The notes beneath the pieces are model-generated. The model ran no database searches and was not told where the DNA came from. It saw nothing but the letters and a program-made list of their open reading frames with translations. Of a DNA stretch of 64,000 bases, positions 21,291 to 34,100 are shown one piece after another. Origin of the DNA: Zeugodacus cucurbitae (Eukaryota; Arthropoda; Insecta; Diptera; Tephritidae). The DNA is taken from the NCBI RefSeq assembly GCF_028554725.1, contig NC_071668.1, positions 3,472,001 to 3,536,000 on the forward strand, in the 5' to 3' direction. Within the stretch, counting starts at the first letter, position 1. The number at the start of each line of letters is the position of its first letter. The position numbers were made by a program, and so were the translations under genes.

Positions 21291-24200
21291 AATTCCGTAA
21301 TGAAAATGGGAGAGTCCGAACAAACTCAACTTTTTAGTCAATAATGCGGTTACTGAACACAGTTGTCTTCATTTGGAATACTCTACTGTTTCTTACAAAT
21401 CTCTGATTCAATATTGTGTGATTTTTTCAGGAAAGACTTTCGCGAACTGAAATAAAATCATTCAATTTAAAATCCGTTAGATGGCGCTGTAGTCAATATA
21501 TTACAAAAAATATTTTTTATGATCCATGCGGGCTTCAAATCATAGTCTAAATATTGTTTTATGGAATCATAGCTATAAGGAGACTGTTGTAAGACGTAGT
21601 CAATGCTTGGAAGTATGCTTCAAAGGACACCGTCTGCCGTAAGATTATTCTGTGAATTCATCAAGCACAAAATACGAACTCAAAGAATTCTCGAATACCA
21701 GAAAACTAACTCTTCAAGGTCTGCATATACCCCCCTGCGAAATAAGGGAAACACACGATGTTTTTTGTGTATTTTTTTTGCATTGATTTTTATGATTTTT
21801 TGTATGCTTTTCACTGTTTGTAATTTTATTCGTTTAAAAATTTCATTTTGTTCATCTTATTTCAAACAACTTAATAATCTCATTAATGCATAATTTAACT
21901 AATTACAGTTTAGTGTTTAATGTTTAATATTAATACGTAATTAGTAGTTAAACATAATTGCCATTTTACATAATAATTAAGTATATTTGCAGTTAAAAAA
22001 TAAATTTACAAATAAACGAAACCAAAGCATAAGAGATACGAACTCGTAGGTTTCTTGAGATTTCCGCCAACGCTAATGCATTCGCAATTCATACTTAATT
22101 TTAGTTATCTGCATTTCAATCTTACATTACCGTTAATTGTGTATGTTCGTTTGTAAGTTATTATAATAATCTCGTTACGTTTTTAACTATTTATGCAAGT
22201 GTTTGCTCGACAGCTTAATTGGTTTTTGTTTTTTTTTTTATTATTTTTGAATTCTTTACGGCTTTTATCGTCTGTATTTTCTGTTTTATTTTGGTTTTTA
22301 ACGCAATATTTTTCGTTTTTTTTTTTCATTTTTCATTTACTGTTATTTGCTTAACGGCTGTTTGCCAGCACTGTACTAAGATATTTAGATGACTATTTGT
22401 ACTAGAAGAAAATAATAAAAATTAAAATAAATATTAAAATTAATTCTAAAATCTTAAATAAAAAATTTATGAAAAAATACAACAAAAAATTACAAAAAAA
22501 AAAAATCAAATCATGTGTTCTACTACGCTTACTTGTGTATGTGATTTATATAAAAACACGAATTAATTATTTCTCACCATTTTCATTATTTTTTTTCATA
22601 TTTTTTTCGAACAAATTTAATTAACATTTTGTTGCTTGTTACATAGTTATGTGTGTTTGTGTGTTGCTCACCTTTGTTTAATAAAATTATTTGGTAATAA
22701 ACATTATTACTGTGTATATGTATGTGTGTGTGTGTGTGTGCTTAAATAGTTAAATTTTTCCAATTTTTTTTTTAAAATAAATTTTATTCATTTAGAATTT
22801 CGTATGCTTCATTGCAAGTTTCTTATGCTTAATGCGATGTCATGATACGCATGAGTGTGTGAGTAGAAAATAGTGAAAAGGAGCAACGCAAACGAAAACG
22901 TCAAAGAGCGACAAGTGAAACCTTAATGTGTGAGAGTTGAAAGTATTGAGCCGGTTTTTAAAGCTAAAAGAGTTTAATGAAATTTATGAAAAAACATAAA
23001 TTAGAATTTGAGAGAGTTAAGTATATATGCACAGCAACACACAGAGAGCAGATTCCATATGAGTTACTAGGAGCTAGTAAGACTACAAATGTGACTGATA
23101 GTAAAAGATTCTGAGCGTCTAGTGAATTTAAGCGCTTTCGAATGAAAATGTATGCCACTGAGAGTATTTTAATAGTGGCTTGTAGTGTCACGCCCACTTT
23201 TTGAGATTTTTTAATGAGCGTGAAGTAAGTTATGCTGATCTCTTCACATATTTGAGAAGTATTGGAATTTAAAAATGTTAAAAGCTTGAGATCTTTTATA
23301 AAATACCCCAAGCTTCAAAACTTTTTAAGCTTTTCCGAAAGAGCAAGAGAGTGAAAGAGAGAAGGCGCGTTAGCTCTCAGCGCTCAGATAGTGCTCTCTG
23401 CGTACTCATTATGCTTACGTAAAGCTACAAACCATGACACATGAGCTTATATGCAGCCCCCTCAGAGCTTTTGTAGAGCTTTCGTGCTTTTAAGCGCTTC
23501 TTTTTGCACTGAAAGTGTGTTTTTGCGTCTTTCTAACTTTGAATCCACCTCATATTCATCCGCGCTGTTTCAGCTGTGTGTTTCTATGTACATATTACAT
23601 AAGTGCTGACCAGTTTTCTCTGTCAAGTGAATTGCCTTAAACGAGTATGTAACTTTTTTATTATTTTTATTTATGTTTTATTAATTCCTTTTTCATTTCA
23701 TTGCATAATTTCACTTACACACATGAAATCATGCTACTTGCTCATTTATTTCATTTAATATATATATTTATAATTATTTATTTCATTTTTATTTTATTTT
23801 CTATGAGTTTGTAATTTTTTCATTAATACTAGCTTATTTTAATACTAATTTTGGAAATTAGACAAGATTACAATAACAATTCGATCGTTACTATAATTGT
23901 TCGATTCACATTCAATTCTCTGCTCGATTGTAGCTCAATCTTGTTCGCCTCAGTTGGCGCTCACTTTTGGCTGCCTACAGCCAATCAATCAACTGTATTT
24001 AGTTTGCTATTGAATTCAGTTACTGTTCTTAGAGTTTTCGAGTGACGATTTTTCAAATTCTTATACGATTTTTGTTTTAACTTTAACTCCAATTCAATGT
24101 TTACAATGCTTGCTATTTCTTATTTTTTCGTTTTTATTTTCATTTTATTTTGAGTTGTTGTTGTAATGGCGTTTACAATATAATTGATTTTTCACTTGAG

Positions 24201-25372
24201 AGTGTGTGTGCATGTTCTTTTCGCTTAATTAATTCGCCACCACTTTAATTTGCCATAAACACGTTTCGTCTGTTGAGTCAATCGCTCGCTTTGGCGCTCA
24301 GTAGTTCGACTTTTTTGTATTTTTTTTTGTTTTTGTTTGGAAATCGACAGTGGTGAAAAAGTAGCGCTGTAGTAACTAGCGGGTGAATGCAAAATGGCCA
24401 AAAAATATCATAAATATTCGAACAAAAACTAAATGATTTGATTTGTGCTAACAACAAAATGAACAAGCGCTTCACGTATCAACAGAAAAGTGTATATACA
24501 AATTTATTTATTTTATTTATAAATAATATTTACTCTCCTCTCCGTTAGAACTAAGCGCATGTTTTAGATTTTATGCTTAAGTATAGTTGTTTACAAAAAT
24601 CCGAAGAAAAATCTAAGGCAGGCGCTTAAAATTCTCCATAATTCTACTGCTGTGGGCTCAAAAACTACGTACGCGCATAGGTAAAAACAATAAAAAAATA
24701 TTTTTTTTTTTTATAATTTTTTCGAGTTTCAAGACAACTCGCTGGAAATAATAGTTGTGTGTGGCATGTTTGGGAGCATTACTCAATTGTTTTTGTTGTT
24801 TTTTTGGTTCTAAATTATGATTCTGGAAGCAGCGGCTGAGTTTTAGATGTGCTGGAGCTGAGTTAGAAGGCTTTTAAGAGTATAATAGACAAGAAAGTAC
24901 CGCTGATAACCGCTCTAAAACACTTTAAAAATATTAAGTGAGGTTATGTTACATTGAAGTGGTGCCCGCATTTGATATATTCTGCTATAGGAGATGGAAT
25001 TGATTTCAAGAAATCATCAAAATCGTTGGAGTGGTTCTCGAGTTATGAATGGTTTAAGGAACCCTAAATTAATAACCCTATATAATAGGTGTGGTTTTTT
25101 TGAGACATATGTACATATATTAGTATCGAATACAATTTGATATACAGCTCGATTTTTATGTGAAATTGGCGTATAGTGAAGTTTAACAGTATTTTATTCT
25201 AAAAGCATCTTCAAAAATACTAATTTGTTCGAAATGAAAGCTTCGTATACTAGTGTGAAAAGCTTAAGAATGCTTAAAAGCATTTCAGAAAGTCAGAACG
25301 TAATCTGATCTGAATACGTTTTAACAGTTTTCGAGAACAAAATACTATTTGAAGCTTTTAAAAGCTTTTTTT

Positions 25373-25522
25373 TACTTGAAGTTGTATGATGAAAGCTCAA
25401 GAAAGCTGCTTTCTTATATTTAACATATCTGAAGGCGCTAGATATTTTATTCTTACTTGAAGTTATATGATGAAGGCTCAAAAAAGCTACTTTCTTATGT
25501 GTAGCATAACTGTAGGCGCTAG
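25373..25522. repeat. Two tandem copies of an 80-bp segment
   Basis: TTACTTGAAGTT.TATGATGAA, then GGCTCAA..AAGCT and CTTTCTTAT up to GGCGCTAGA occurs at about 25373-25442 and 25453-25522. Non-coding. Confidence 0.7.
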
Positions 25523-26219
25523 ATTAAGCTATTAACCTCTCTCAGCTGCTTCCAAGAACAACAACAGAACATATCTTGTTCATATACCAGCCTGATGTTA
25601 GAATTAAAAATGAATTGGCTACGAAATATTCGCAAATTGTGTATGAAAAATTAAAAAAAAAAATAAATCTGACTAAAAAATGGCGTGCCTGTCTGCATTT
25701 TTCCACCTACGTGAACATGTCACCGCTTGTTATATTTAATATATGTATGTATGTATGTCAATTTCATTAATCTTCTACACATTGTTAACATTTTTACACA
25801 AAATCTCGCTTTTATCAACTTCCCACTTATTTACTTAACTACTACATACTTAGTACAATACATACAGAGAGGCGGCGTGCATGTGAGTAGCGCGCACGGG
25901 ATGCTAAGAGCACACTTATAGGCAATGGCAGCGGTGTGCAGATGTCTAATAGACATAGATTTGTCCTTTAGTATACACACACACACTCACTGTTGCTTCT
26001 GTGTGTGTCTCAAGCAAACGCGTTGGCTACGCGGCACGCAGCGCCTTTCGGTCGGTCGGTCGGTTGGTGACTTTCCCCCGCTTCGCTGTGGCAGTGTATT
26101 GGCGTCGAGTTGTGTCAAACCTTTCCGTTCAAATTTGTTTGTTTGTTGCTTACTTTACATGCTTTTCATATGCTTCACATATGTTTTGTTTTCGTTAAAC
26201 CGTTAATGCGTTTTGGTTT

Positions 26220-26900
26220 TGGGTTTTAAAATGAATGAGAAAAATATGAAAAAAATATATTTAAAAATATATTAAAAAAAAATATTTTAAATTAAAAAAA
26301 AATTCAAAAAAAAAACATTTAAAAAAAATATAAGATAATTTAAAAATATTGAAAATCAAAAAAATAATAATTAAAGAAGCAATAAATTAAAAATTAAAAA
26401 AAAATATTTTTTTTGTAAAAAAAAATTATAAAAAAAATAAAAAATATTTTAAATTAAAAAAAAAGTTTAATTAAAAAAACATTTAAAAAAATATAAAAAA
26501 ATTTAAAAATATTACAAATTAAAAATAAAATGTTTTTTTTATAAAAAAATAAAAAAAAAAAATATAAAATAAATAAAAAATATTAAAAATTAAAAAAAAA
26601 AATATTTTTTTTATAAAAAATAAAAAAAAAATTATAAAATAAATAAAAAATATTTTAAATTAAAAAAAGTTTAATTAAGAAAACATTTAAAAAAATATAA
26701 AAAAAATTTAAAAATATTAAAAATTAAAAAAAATATTTTATTTTTATAAAAAAAATATTTATTTTTTTAATTTTTAAAAAAGTCTCTATGTATATGAAAT
26801 GTCTTGGAAATAATTTAATGTTTTCAAAATAAAATGGAAAATGGAAATAATGGCGCTTTTAAATTTTTTTATAAATTTTTTATTTTTTAATTTTAATTTT
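26220..26900. repeat. Very AT-rich low-complexity tract
   Basis: Almost only A and T for over 500 bases, built of degenerate TTAAAAATATTAAAAATTAAAA-type units with long A runs. It looks like a degenerate AT satellite. Confidence 0.8.
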
Positions 26901-29134
26901 TTAGACATTTTTTGACTTTCACTCAAATGTGTAACGCTCGAAAAAGAAAGACATTAGCAGTGTTCGTGACCGCACGCAAAAAGTGCAGTGCAGTAAGTTT
27001 ACTTTCTTTTTGTCAATTTCTAATTACGCTTTTAATGCAGTTAAGTTTACGGTAAAGTACTGTGTGTGTGTGTTTGCCTTAATTGCTTACTAACCGCTAT
27101 TAACAGTACTTAATTTGCTTACTTGCTTGTTGTCTGTCTGTCTTCGTGTCGTCATGCTACATTTTTTACATAATAAATCAATGAGAAATTCTGCGTTTTT
27201 TCAATTAATTTTTTCTTCTTTTTTAATTAATTATCATTATGCTGTTTTCAATAATTTTTTTTCACTTTAATTTTAATTTTTTAATTTGCTCACTTTTTTC
27301 TTTTATTTTGCTTAGTAATTTGTAATGTGCACCTACAAAAAAAAATATTTATTTACTCATTCATATATATATATTTTTAATTTTATATATATATTTATTT
27401 ATTTATTTATATGTATATGTACGTACGTTTAAGTCGCTGTTTTTTATTTTTAATTTTTTTTTTTTAAATTTTGTATTTCAGTTGAATTCTTTATATATAG
27501 TAACTAGTCATAATAAATGGTATTATGCAACTTTTACTTTTGACTGCAAGAGTTTTTTTAAATTATTTTTTATTTCTTTTTATTTATTTAAATTTTATTT
27601 ATTTTTTCTTGTTTTTGTTAGTTTACATTTTGTTTGTGTCTTTTTGCATTTCATCGCAGTAGTTTATTTCATAATTTTTCCTCAATACATATTGAACTAC
27701 TTAAGTTTAGATTTGTGTGTGTGTTTTTTTTTAAGTTAGTCAATGCATGAGCATTGTTGTTAGTATGGGGAAACTCACTTAAAATTCTCATCCTTTTTGT
27801 TTTTGTATTTTTAACTGTTTTTGTATTTTTACTGTCATACCTGCGCTCCAATGTATTCATTACATTCTTCAATTACTTCAGTTAGATTACTATTTTTTCT
27901 TCTTTCTTATTTAGTATTTCTCCTTTTTTTAACAAATTTTTAACTGATTTCGGGTATTCATTATTTAGTTAAATACATTTGCTAATAATAACTATATTTT
28001 ATTATTTATTTATATTTTATTTTTTTATTTTACGCTTTATTAAAGTTAGTAATGGTCTGCTTAATAATTAACGTACTTAAAGTGTTTAATTGTTTAATTG
28101 CTTTAAATGTAATTAAATTTAGTAATTAATTACTTTTGTAATATATATCTTTACAATTGCTATATTTTTGGATACTCAGTTTCACACCATTACAATACGT
28201 GTTCACCTTAATTTTTGTTTCATAATTCATTTCACTGTTTTGCTACAAATAAGACTTAATGTTTAATATTTACATGAATCCTTTGCTCAGTTTTAGCATA
28301 AAACTGCCTCTAATGTTACTTCGGTTTCGTCATTTCAATGAAATCTTTGCATGCGCCTCATTAATTACACACTAAGTACTTAAGCAGTACTTACTAAGTA
28401 ATTAATTACAGACAACAGTACTCTAAGTACTCTCAATTAGTGCACGATGTTCAGGAAATCGTCATATCTATTTTATGTTAGAGAGAAAGAGAGAGATAGA
28501 AATAGAATGCGGCGAAAGAACGGTTTCAGAAATGTTCAGAGAAGTGGCAAGAACATGCCGACAGCTGTCTTAACGCAGATAAAGTCTTTGAGATACTCAA
28601 TTTTGACTCAAGCATACTTCTATTAGAAGATTGGAGACTGTTCTCTGCAGTTGTCAAACTACTACGCTGAGTTTCATTATATGCCAGGCCTTATACAGAC
28701 ACAGTACTCAGCTTGAGCTTTTCTTAAGATAATTCAGAGTAAAAATAAGAAAGGAACTGAGTTGCCAGCAAAGACTGGACGTTTTAGAATTTTTGTTTTA
28801 TTTATAATTCGAAAACCACTTTCGAGCATATTAGCAGTAGACTTTCCCGACACAGAGTCTTCAGCAGTTTATTTATTGCTAAATAACTTAGAAGATGAAA
28901 AATGTAATGAAGCCTTCGCTCACTAAAAACTCTCTATATAGTTTTTGCGATAACTTTTGTTGGGCAGCACTTAAACATTCGTTTGCATCTTTCGTTTTGC
29001 GAATGTACTGAAACTTACATTTGATGTAATAAGCTTTAAACGACTTAGACTAACCTCGCTTAATGCTAACTTGCTACACGCTACTTAGATTACTAACACA
29101 CATACGCGCCAACAATAACCAAAACACACACCTC

Positions 29135-31154
29135 TCAGCACACACTCTCCAGCTCAGCCACGCCCGCCTGCTGCATCGCTTGCCGCTTGCGGTATTCGTA
29201 GAACTCCGCGCGCATTGCCTGCAAGCGCGCTTCCACGTTGTCGTAGCGTGTGAAGCGTGTCTTGCGCATCGGTCCAGCGTAAGTTGCCGCACCCGAAGTG
29301 AGTGTTGTGGGGCCAACACTGTTGTGGTACAGGCTGCCGCTACTGAGCGGGCCAAGCGTATGATGGCCGGTGGTATCCACGTGTAAATTGAGATCCTCGC
29401 GCAGCAGGCCGCCGGTGGGTGTGGATGCGCTGGGCGTTGGTGTGGCCGGGTCGAATTCGTAGTGTCCGTCGACGCTGCCCACATCTACCGACTTCGGTAG
29501 ATTGACATTGTCCGTGGCCGCGTCGAGGTCTGAGATCATGCCCAGCCAGTGTTCCATGGTGTAGGGTGGCGTAGTGGGTCTATCTTGTGGCCGCTGCTGC
29601 TGGTGTATGCCGCTACCCATTGTGCCGCTATACGAACCGTAGTAGGGCAGTGAGTTGGTGGTGAATAAGGGCGGGTGGTGTAGTTGCTGGTGATGATGGC
29701 TCGCTGGCGCTTGACCTTGTGCCTGCTGTTGCGCGTTCGGCGATGTTAAACCGAAGTAAGCGCTGTTGCTGGCCGGTGGCGGTGGAGGTGGTCGATATGG
29801 TGGCAGTAATCGCCATTCACTCGTGCTGCCCGAGTGATGAGATCCTTGTGGGTGATTAGAATTATTTTTCGAGCCAAATCCACTCGAACTTGAGCGCGAC
29901 TCCGGTGAAGCTTCCAGACCCATAGCACCCACAGGTCCCGAGCGCAGTGTGAGGTTTAGATGTGGCAATGGCGACATCAGCTCTGATTGTGTGCGTCCGA
30001 AGAGACGTGCGTAGTGGCGTGGATACCAGCGCGTACGCGGCCGGTAACTGTTATATGGTAGCTGCGAGTGGTAGTAGTTCCGCCACGAGGGTGGCGAAGG
30101 TATTTGCAGTGGCACGAAGCCATCTGTAGGTTGTAGCTGCTGCTGTTGTTTCTCCTCTTGTTGCTGCTGATTGTAGCGCCGCGTCTCCTCTTGTATGGTG
30201 CGTAGCGACGGAAGTTCGTGCGCATAATAGCGATAACGGCTGAGGTTGCCGCTGTTTGCTGACGGCGTAGGTAAGGAACGTTCGGCTGAGCTTGGATAGA
30301 CGCTGCTTAAATCGCTGAAATGTGGATGCAGATGTCCGCTGCCAGGCGTCGTCAGCGACCACGGTGAGGTGAGCAAGCCACCACCAGAGCCGCCACTTGT
30401 GCCACCAAGACCGCTGATGTGCGGATGTGTGCCGCTGCCCAAGGTGTCATTCGGTGTGCTGGCTGGTGAGCTGGAGAAGATGCGTGATATACGCGATGGC
30501 GTGTACAAGTTCGGTGTTAAGTGCAGACCATGCATATGCTGCTGGTGATACTGATGTGCACCAAGATATGAACCGCCACTCAAGGTATTTATATGCAGCG
30601 GACGACTGGTGGGCTGTGCTGGTTGCGCTAGCTGTAAGTTGCGATAGATGTCGTGTCCATACTGTCCACGATAGATATTCTGATAGCGCGCTCCAGCATT
30701 ACCAGCCACATCCTCTCCGACACCAGACGTAGCACCACCTGCCGAAATGCCCGCTAGTCCACTACTACTGCCGCCACCCACCGCAGCATTACTGCCAACG
30801 CGTAGCAGCCCGCCGAGTCCCTGCAGGAAGCCACGTGCCGAACCGACAGCGGACTGCAAGCTCAGTTGAGAGGGTGAGGCCACCAAGGGACGCCGCCAGG
30901 AGGCACGTGCCGTAATAAAGTTGCGACGCGACAGAAAGCCGCCATCATCACTGGAAGATTTTTGCGAAGCATGGCTATGGCGGCGTATGGTGGCCGTATC
31001 CACTTCGTCGACACCGTCCATGTCGGTGCCGCTTGTGAGCGCATTGAGCTTACCTGTACTGCCTGCTTTTGTGCTGGAAATTACGAAACGTCCGTCGACA
31101 GAGCGTTGAATTTGGCTAACGGATTGACGACCCTCCTCCTCGGCATGCGATGAA
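29135..31154 (-). CDS. tutl: tutl last coding exon: long cytoplasmic tail
   Basis: About 673 codons of low-complexity tail rich in Gly, Ser, His, Gln and Pro, with RRHSHAS and RSVDGRFVIS near the start, a poly-Pro run (RPPPPPPASN), QQ-rich stretches and a charged end (YEYRKRQAMQQ) before ESVC and TGA. The acceptor TTTACAG at 31155 restores frame after the exon ending LKK (AA|T = Asn). A second in-frame AG at 31257 would add 34 residues including an odd hydrophobic run (SLTTILIAILHWIW), so I judge it intronic. Confidence 0.85.
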
Positions 31155-34100
31155 CTGTAAATCGAGTGACAGTTGGTACAGCGGTCCGGCGGCCAAATCC
31201 AGTGTAGTATAGCAATTAGTATCGTGGTTAGACTTGATATTCGGGCTTGTTTAAATCTTGGCGGAATAGAAAGAGACGAAGAAGATTTAAATTAGTAACG
31301 TTGGCTTAAAATAAATTTTTAACAACTATTAAGAGTAGAAAATGCATAAAAGAAAATTAAAAACTACGTGCCATACTCAAATGAAGAAACTAGTGCAAAA
31401 TGGCCGACATGCTTAAGGGTTTCGAACTGCGAGAAATGTGCGTGGATTTTTGATGTTTTCATTATTTATTCTCTCATATATGTTATGAGAGATTCAAATT
31501 CTCAATCCATTGGCACATTTCTCTTCAGTTCAAAATGTATCTTTCGCATATTTACATACATATTTTGGGGTTATGAACGTATTTATCAGTAAATGCAAAC
31601 CTTGTGGTCTTCAAAATCCAGAAATTATTGAATTCGAATTACATAAAAAATAGACAACAGATATTTACATTGGCATGTTAGAACACTTGTTTGTTGTTGT
31701 AAATAAAATAATTATTAATTCTATGAAATGGCTTAATGAATGAAGGAAAATATTATTGACAAAATGACAAAACAAAATGTTGAACTAATTACCGTTATCT
31801 ACTATGAAATGGGAATACTAGAACTAAATATAATAAAATAATGCCAATCACGCAGTCAACACGTTCAGCTATGACAAAATGAATTAGCATTTTCAGTTCT
31901 ACGAAATTTCTAAAACGAATTTCACTAGAAAACACAAATGAAAAATATTTTGGGAAAACACAAAAGAGCTGCGAAATGTAACGAAAAAGGGTTTTGTAAA
32001 CAGCTAGGGAATTATAACATATTCTACAGATGTGAACTGATATTTTTTCGAACTTAAATAATATGGATAATGAATTTGAAAATCGAAAAAAAAAATATAT
32101 TTTTTCGAAAATATAATTTTTCTAAAAAACTGCAATCTTGAAACCAATTTTATGCGGAACCAATAAAAACACGCAATTTTTTTCATTTTGTTTTTTTCAA
32201 ACAATAAAATTCTAAGAAACAGTTACAATTGCTAGTGAATATTGGTGTTTAATTAAAATGCATAAATTCTCTTACGATTTTGACTATGGCATGATGGACC
32301 TGGAACTATAAAAACGGTTTCATAATCACGAAAATGCTCAGTGTTGCTTTTGGATTAAATTTTTTTTTTATTCACACGAGTATACGAATTGCCGATGTTT
32401 GTTTTCAATTGTGTTGGTAGTTAAAATGTCAAGTGATTTATTTTTTTTTGCGTGATTTTGGCATGAACGATGTTTTATATAGGCATATAGTTTGGTTTTT
32501 GTTATGAAGAAAGAGAAAAATATTTATTTTATTAGCCGTGTGAAATTTTGTCAGATAAAAAATTTTGTTTTGTTGTTGTAAATTGTATATAATTGTTGAA
32601 AAAATTGGTCGTCAATTATGTAAATTTGTTAGTGATGTATTTGTGATGTGAGTGAAGCTTAATTGCATAATGTTATGGGTTTTTTTTTTGTGAAGAATGA
32701 TTAAGAGACTCAGCGGATGAGACTAAGAGCTCTATTCGCCTTGCTATTAGGTCTACAACTTTGCTTCCGCCGTTTTTTTTGTAAATTTAAGGATTTGAAT
32801 TTGGGGTTTTCAAACAAAAATAACATTGCCGTATAAAAACGGTTACAAAAATGTTATTCAAAATATTGGCCGTCGCTAGCTACTACTTTTGGCCATCTTT
32901 CTGGCAGCATGCATATTCCGTGACGAAAGAACTCCTCATCTTTCGAGTCGATCCAAGTATCAATCCAATTTTTGACTTCTTCATAAGAACCGAAGTGCTC
33001 GTTAGCTCGACCGTGTGCCATCGATCGGAACAAGTGGTAGTCAGATGGAGCAACGTCTGGAGAATACGTCGGGTGGGGTAAGATCTCCCATTTCATAGTC
33101 TCCAAATATTTTTTGACAACCTTTGCGACGTGAGGCCGAGCATTATCATGCTGGAGAATGACTTTTTCGTGTCTTTTATCGTACTGTGGCCGTTTTTCTT
33201 TTAGTGCTTGTCTCAAACGCCTCAATTGCGTTCGGTATCGATCTCCTGGCTTTAGCAGCTCATAATATATCACCCAAAGCTGGTCTCACCAAATGCAGAG
33301 CATGATTTTGGCTTCATAATCACCATTCTTAAAACGTTGAAACCATTCGCGACATGTTCTTTCACTTAGGACAGCCTCACCGTACGTATCCGAAAGCATT
33401 CGATAAGCCTCAGTCGCACTTTTCTTGGAATAAAAAAAGAAAAGCAAATTCCCCGCAAATGTCGAGAATTCGGCTCTACAAGTGACATTTTCAGTTGAGT
33501 ATAAGTTTGGGACAAATTTGACACAAATGTCCAAGATCGATATAAAACGATTTAATAGACCAGTGCTTGACCCTATAAACATCTATTGGAAAACGGCGAA
33601 AGCAAAGTTGTAGACCTAATATATTTTAGCTTGGGTGGTAAAAATACTAACTCTCACATACATTTTTCAATTCTATGGGATTCATACTAATTGTTCGATT
33701 CGCTACTCTCTTAGGTTTGCCGAATCAAATTAATATCCACTGAGTCACTTATCATTTTTAACAATTGTGTCTTTTTCAAATTCTATAAATATTTGTGTTG
33801 TCTTCACAATCCCCACCCACTCAAACATCCCCCCCTTTCTCTCACTGCCTACTTACTTTTTTAAAGGCACTTGACCAGCGGAAAGTGAGCCCGTACTGCG
33901 GCTGTGCAAATTATGTTGTAGTTGATGTTGATGTTGGTGTTGTTGGTGATGCATTTGTGTGTGCTGTTGCTGTTGTATTTGTTGCTGCTGCTGCTGCTGT
34001 TGTTGCTGATGATGTTGCAAATGATGATTATTCGCCGCTATATTACGGGCATCAGTTATCCGGCAAGCTACCATATTGAACTCTGCAAACGAATGATTTC

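Larger units (their letters stand above)
20273..29134. other. Long AT-rich region between the Gr cluster and tutl
   Basis: About 9 kb with no supported gene. It holds a CT microsatellite (20561-20597), GA-rich tandem repeats (21008-21290), a TG run (22723-22740), a duplicated 80-bp segment (25373-25522), very AT-rich low-complexity DNA (26220-26900) and many poly-T runs on the plus strand. The right edge should contain the tutl 3' UTR; TTTATTTATT near 28869 would read as overlapping AATAAA on the minus strand. Small hydrophobic open frames here look like by-products of T-rich sequence. Confidence 0.5.

Noticed and set aside
22964..23311. 115-codon minus-strand frame in the AT-rich region
   Set aside because: Composition follows the local T/A-rich sequence; no Gr signature or splice logic.
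25925..26206. Two overlapping hydrophobic plus-strand frames
   Set aside because: Arise from a CA/TG and T-rich stretch; overlapping frames of equal quality indicate chance.
29063..29386. Plus-strand open frame over the tutl tail exon
   Set aside because: Antisense shadow of the biased tutl codons; the minus strand has the long protein-like frame.
30427..30732. Plus-strand frame rich in Cys, His and Tyr
   Set aside because: Shadow of the tutl last exon.
31155..31256. Upstream extension of the tutl last exon with a hydrophobic run
   Set aside because: In frame with a usable AG at 31257, but it would put a membrane-like segment in the cytoplasmic tail; TTTACAG at 31155 gives a more sensible junction.
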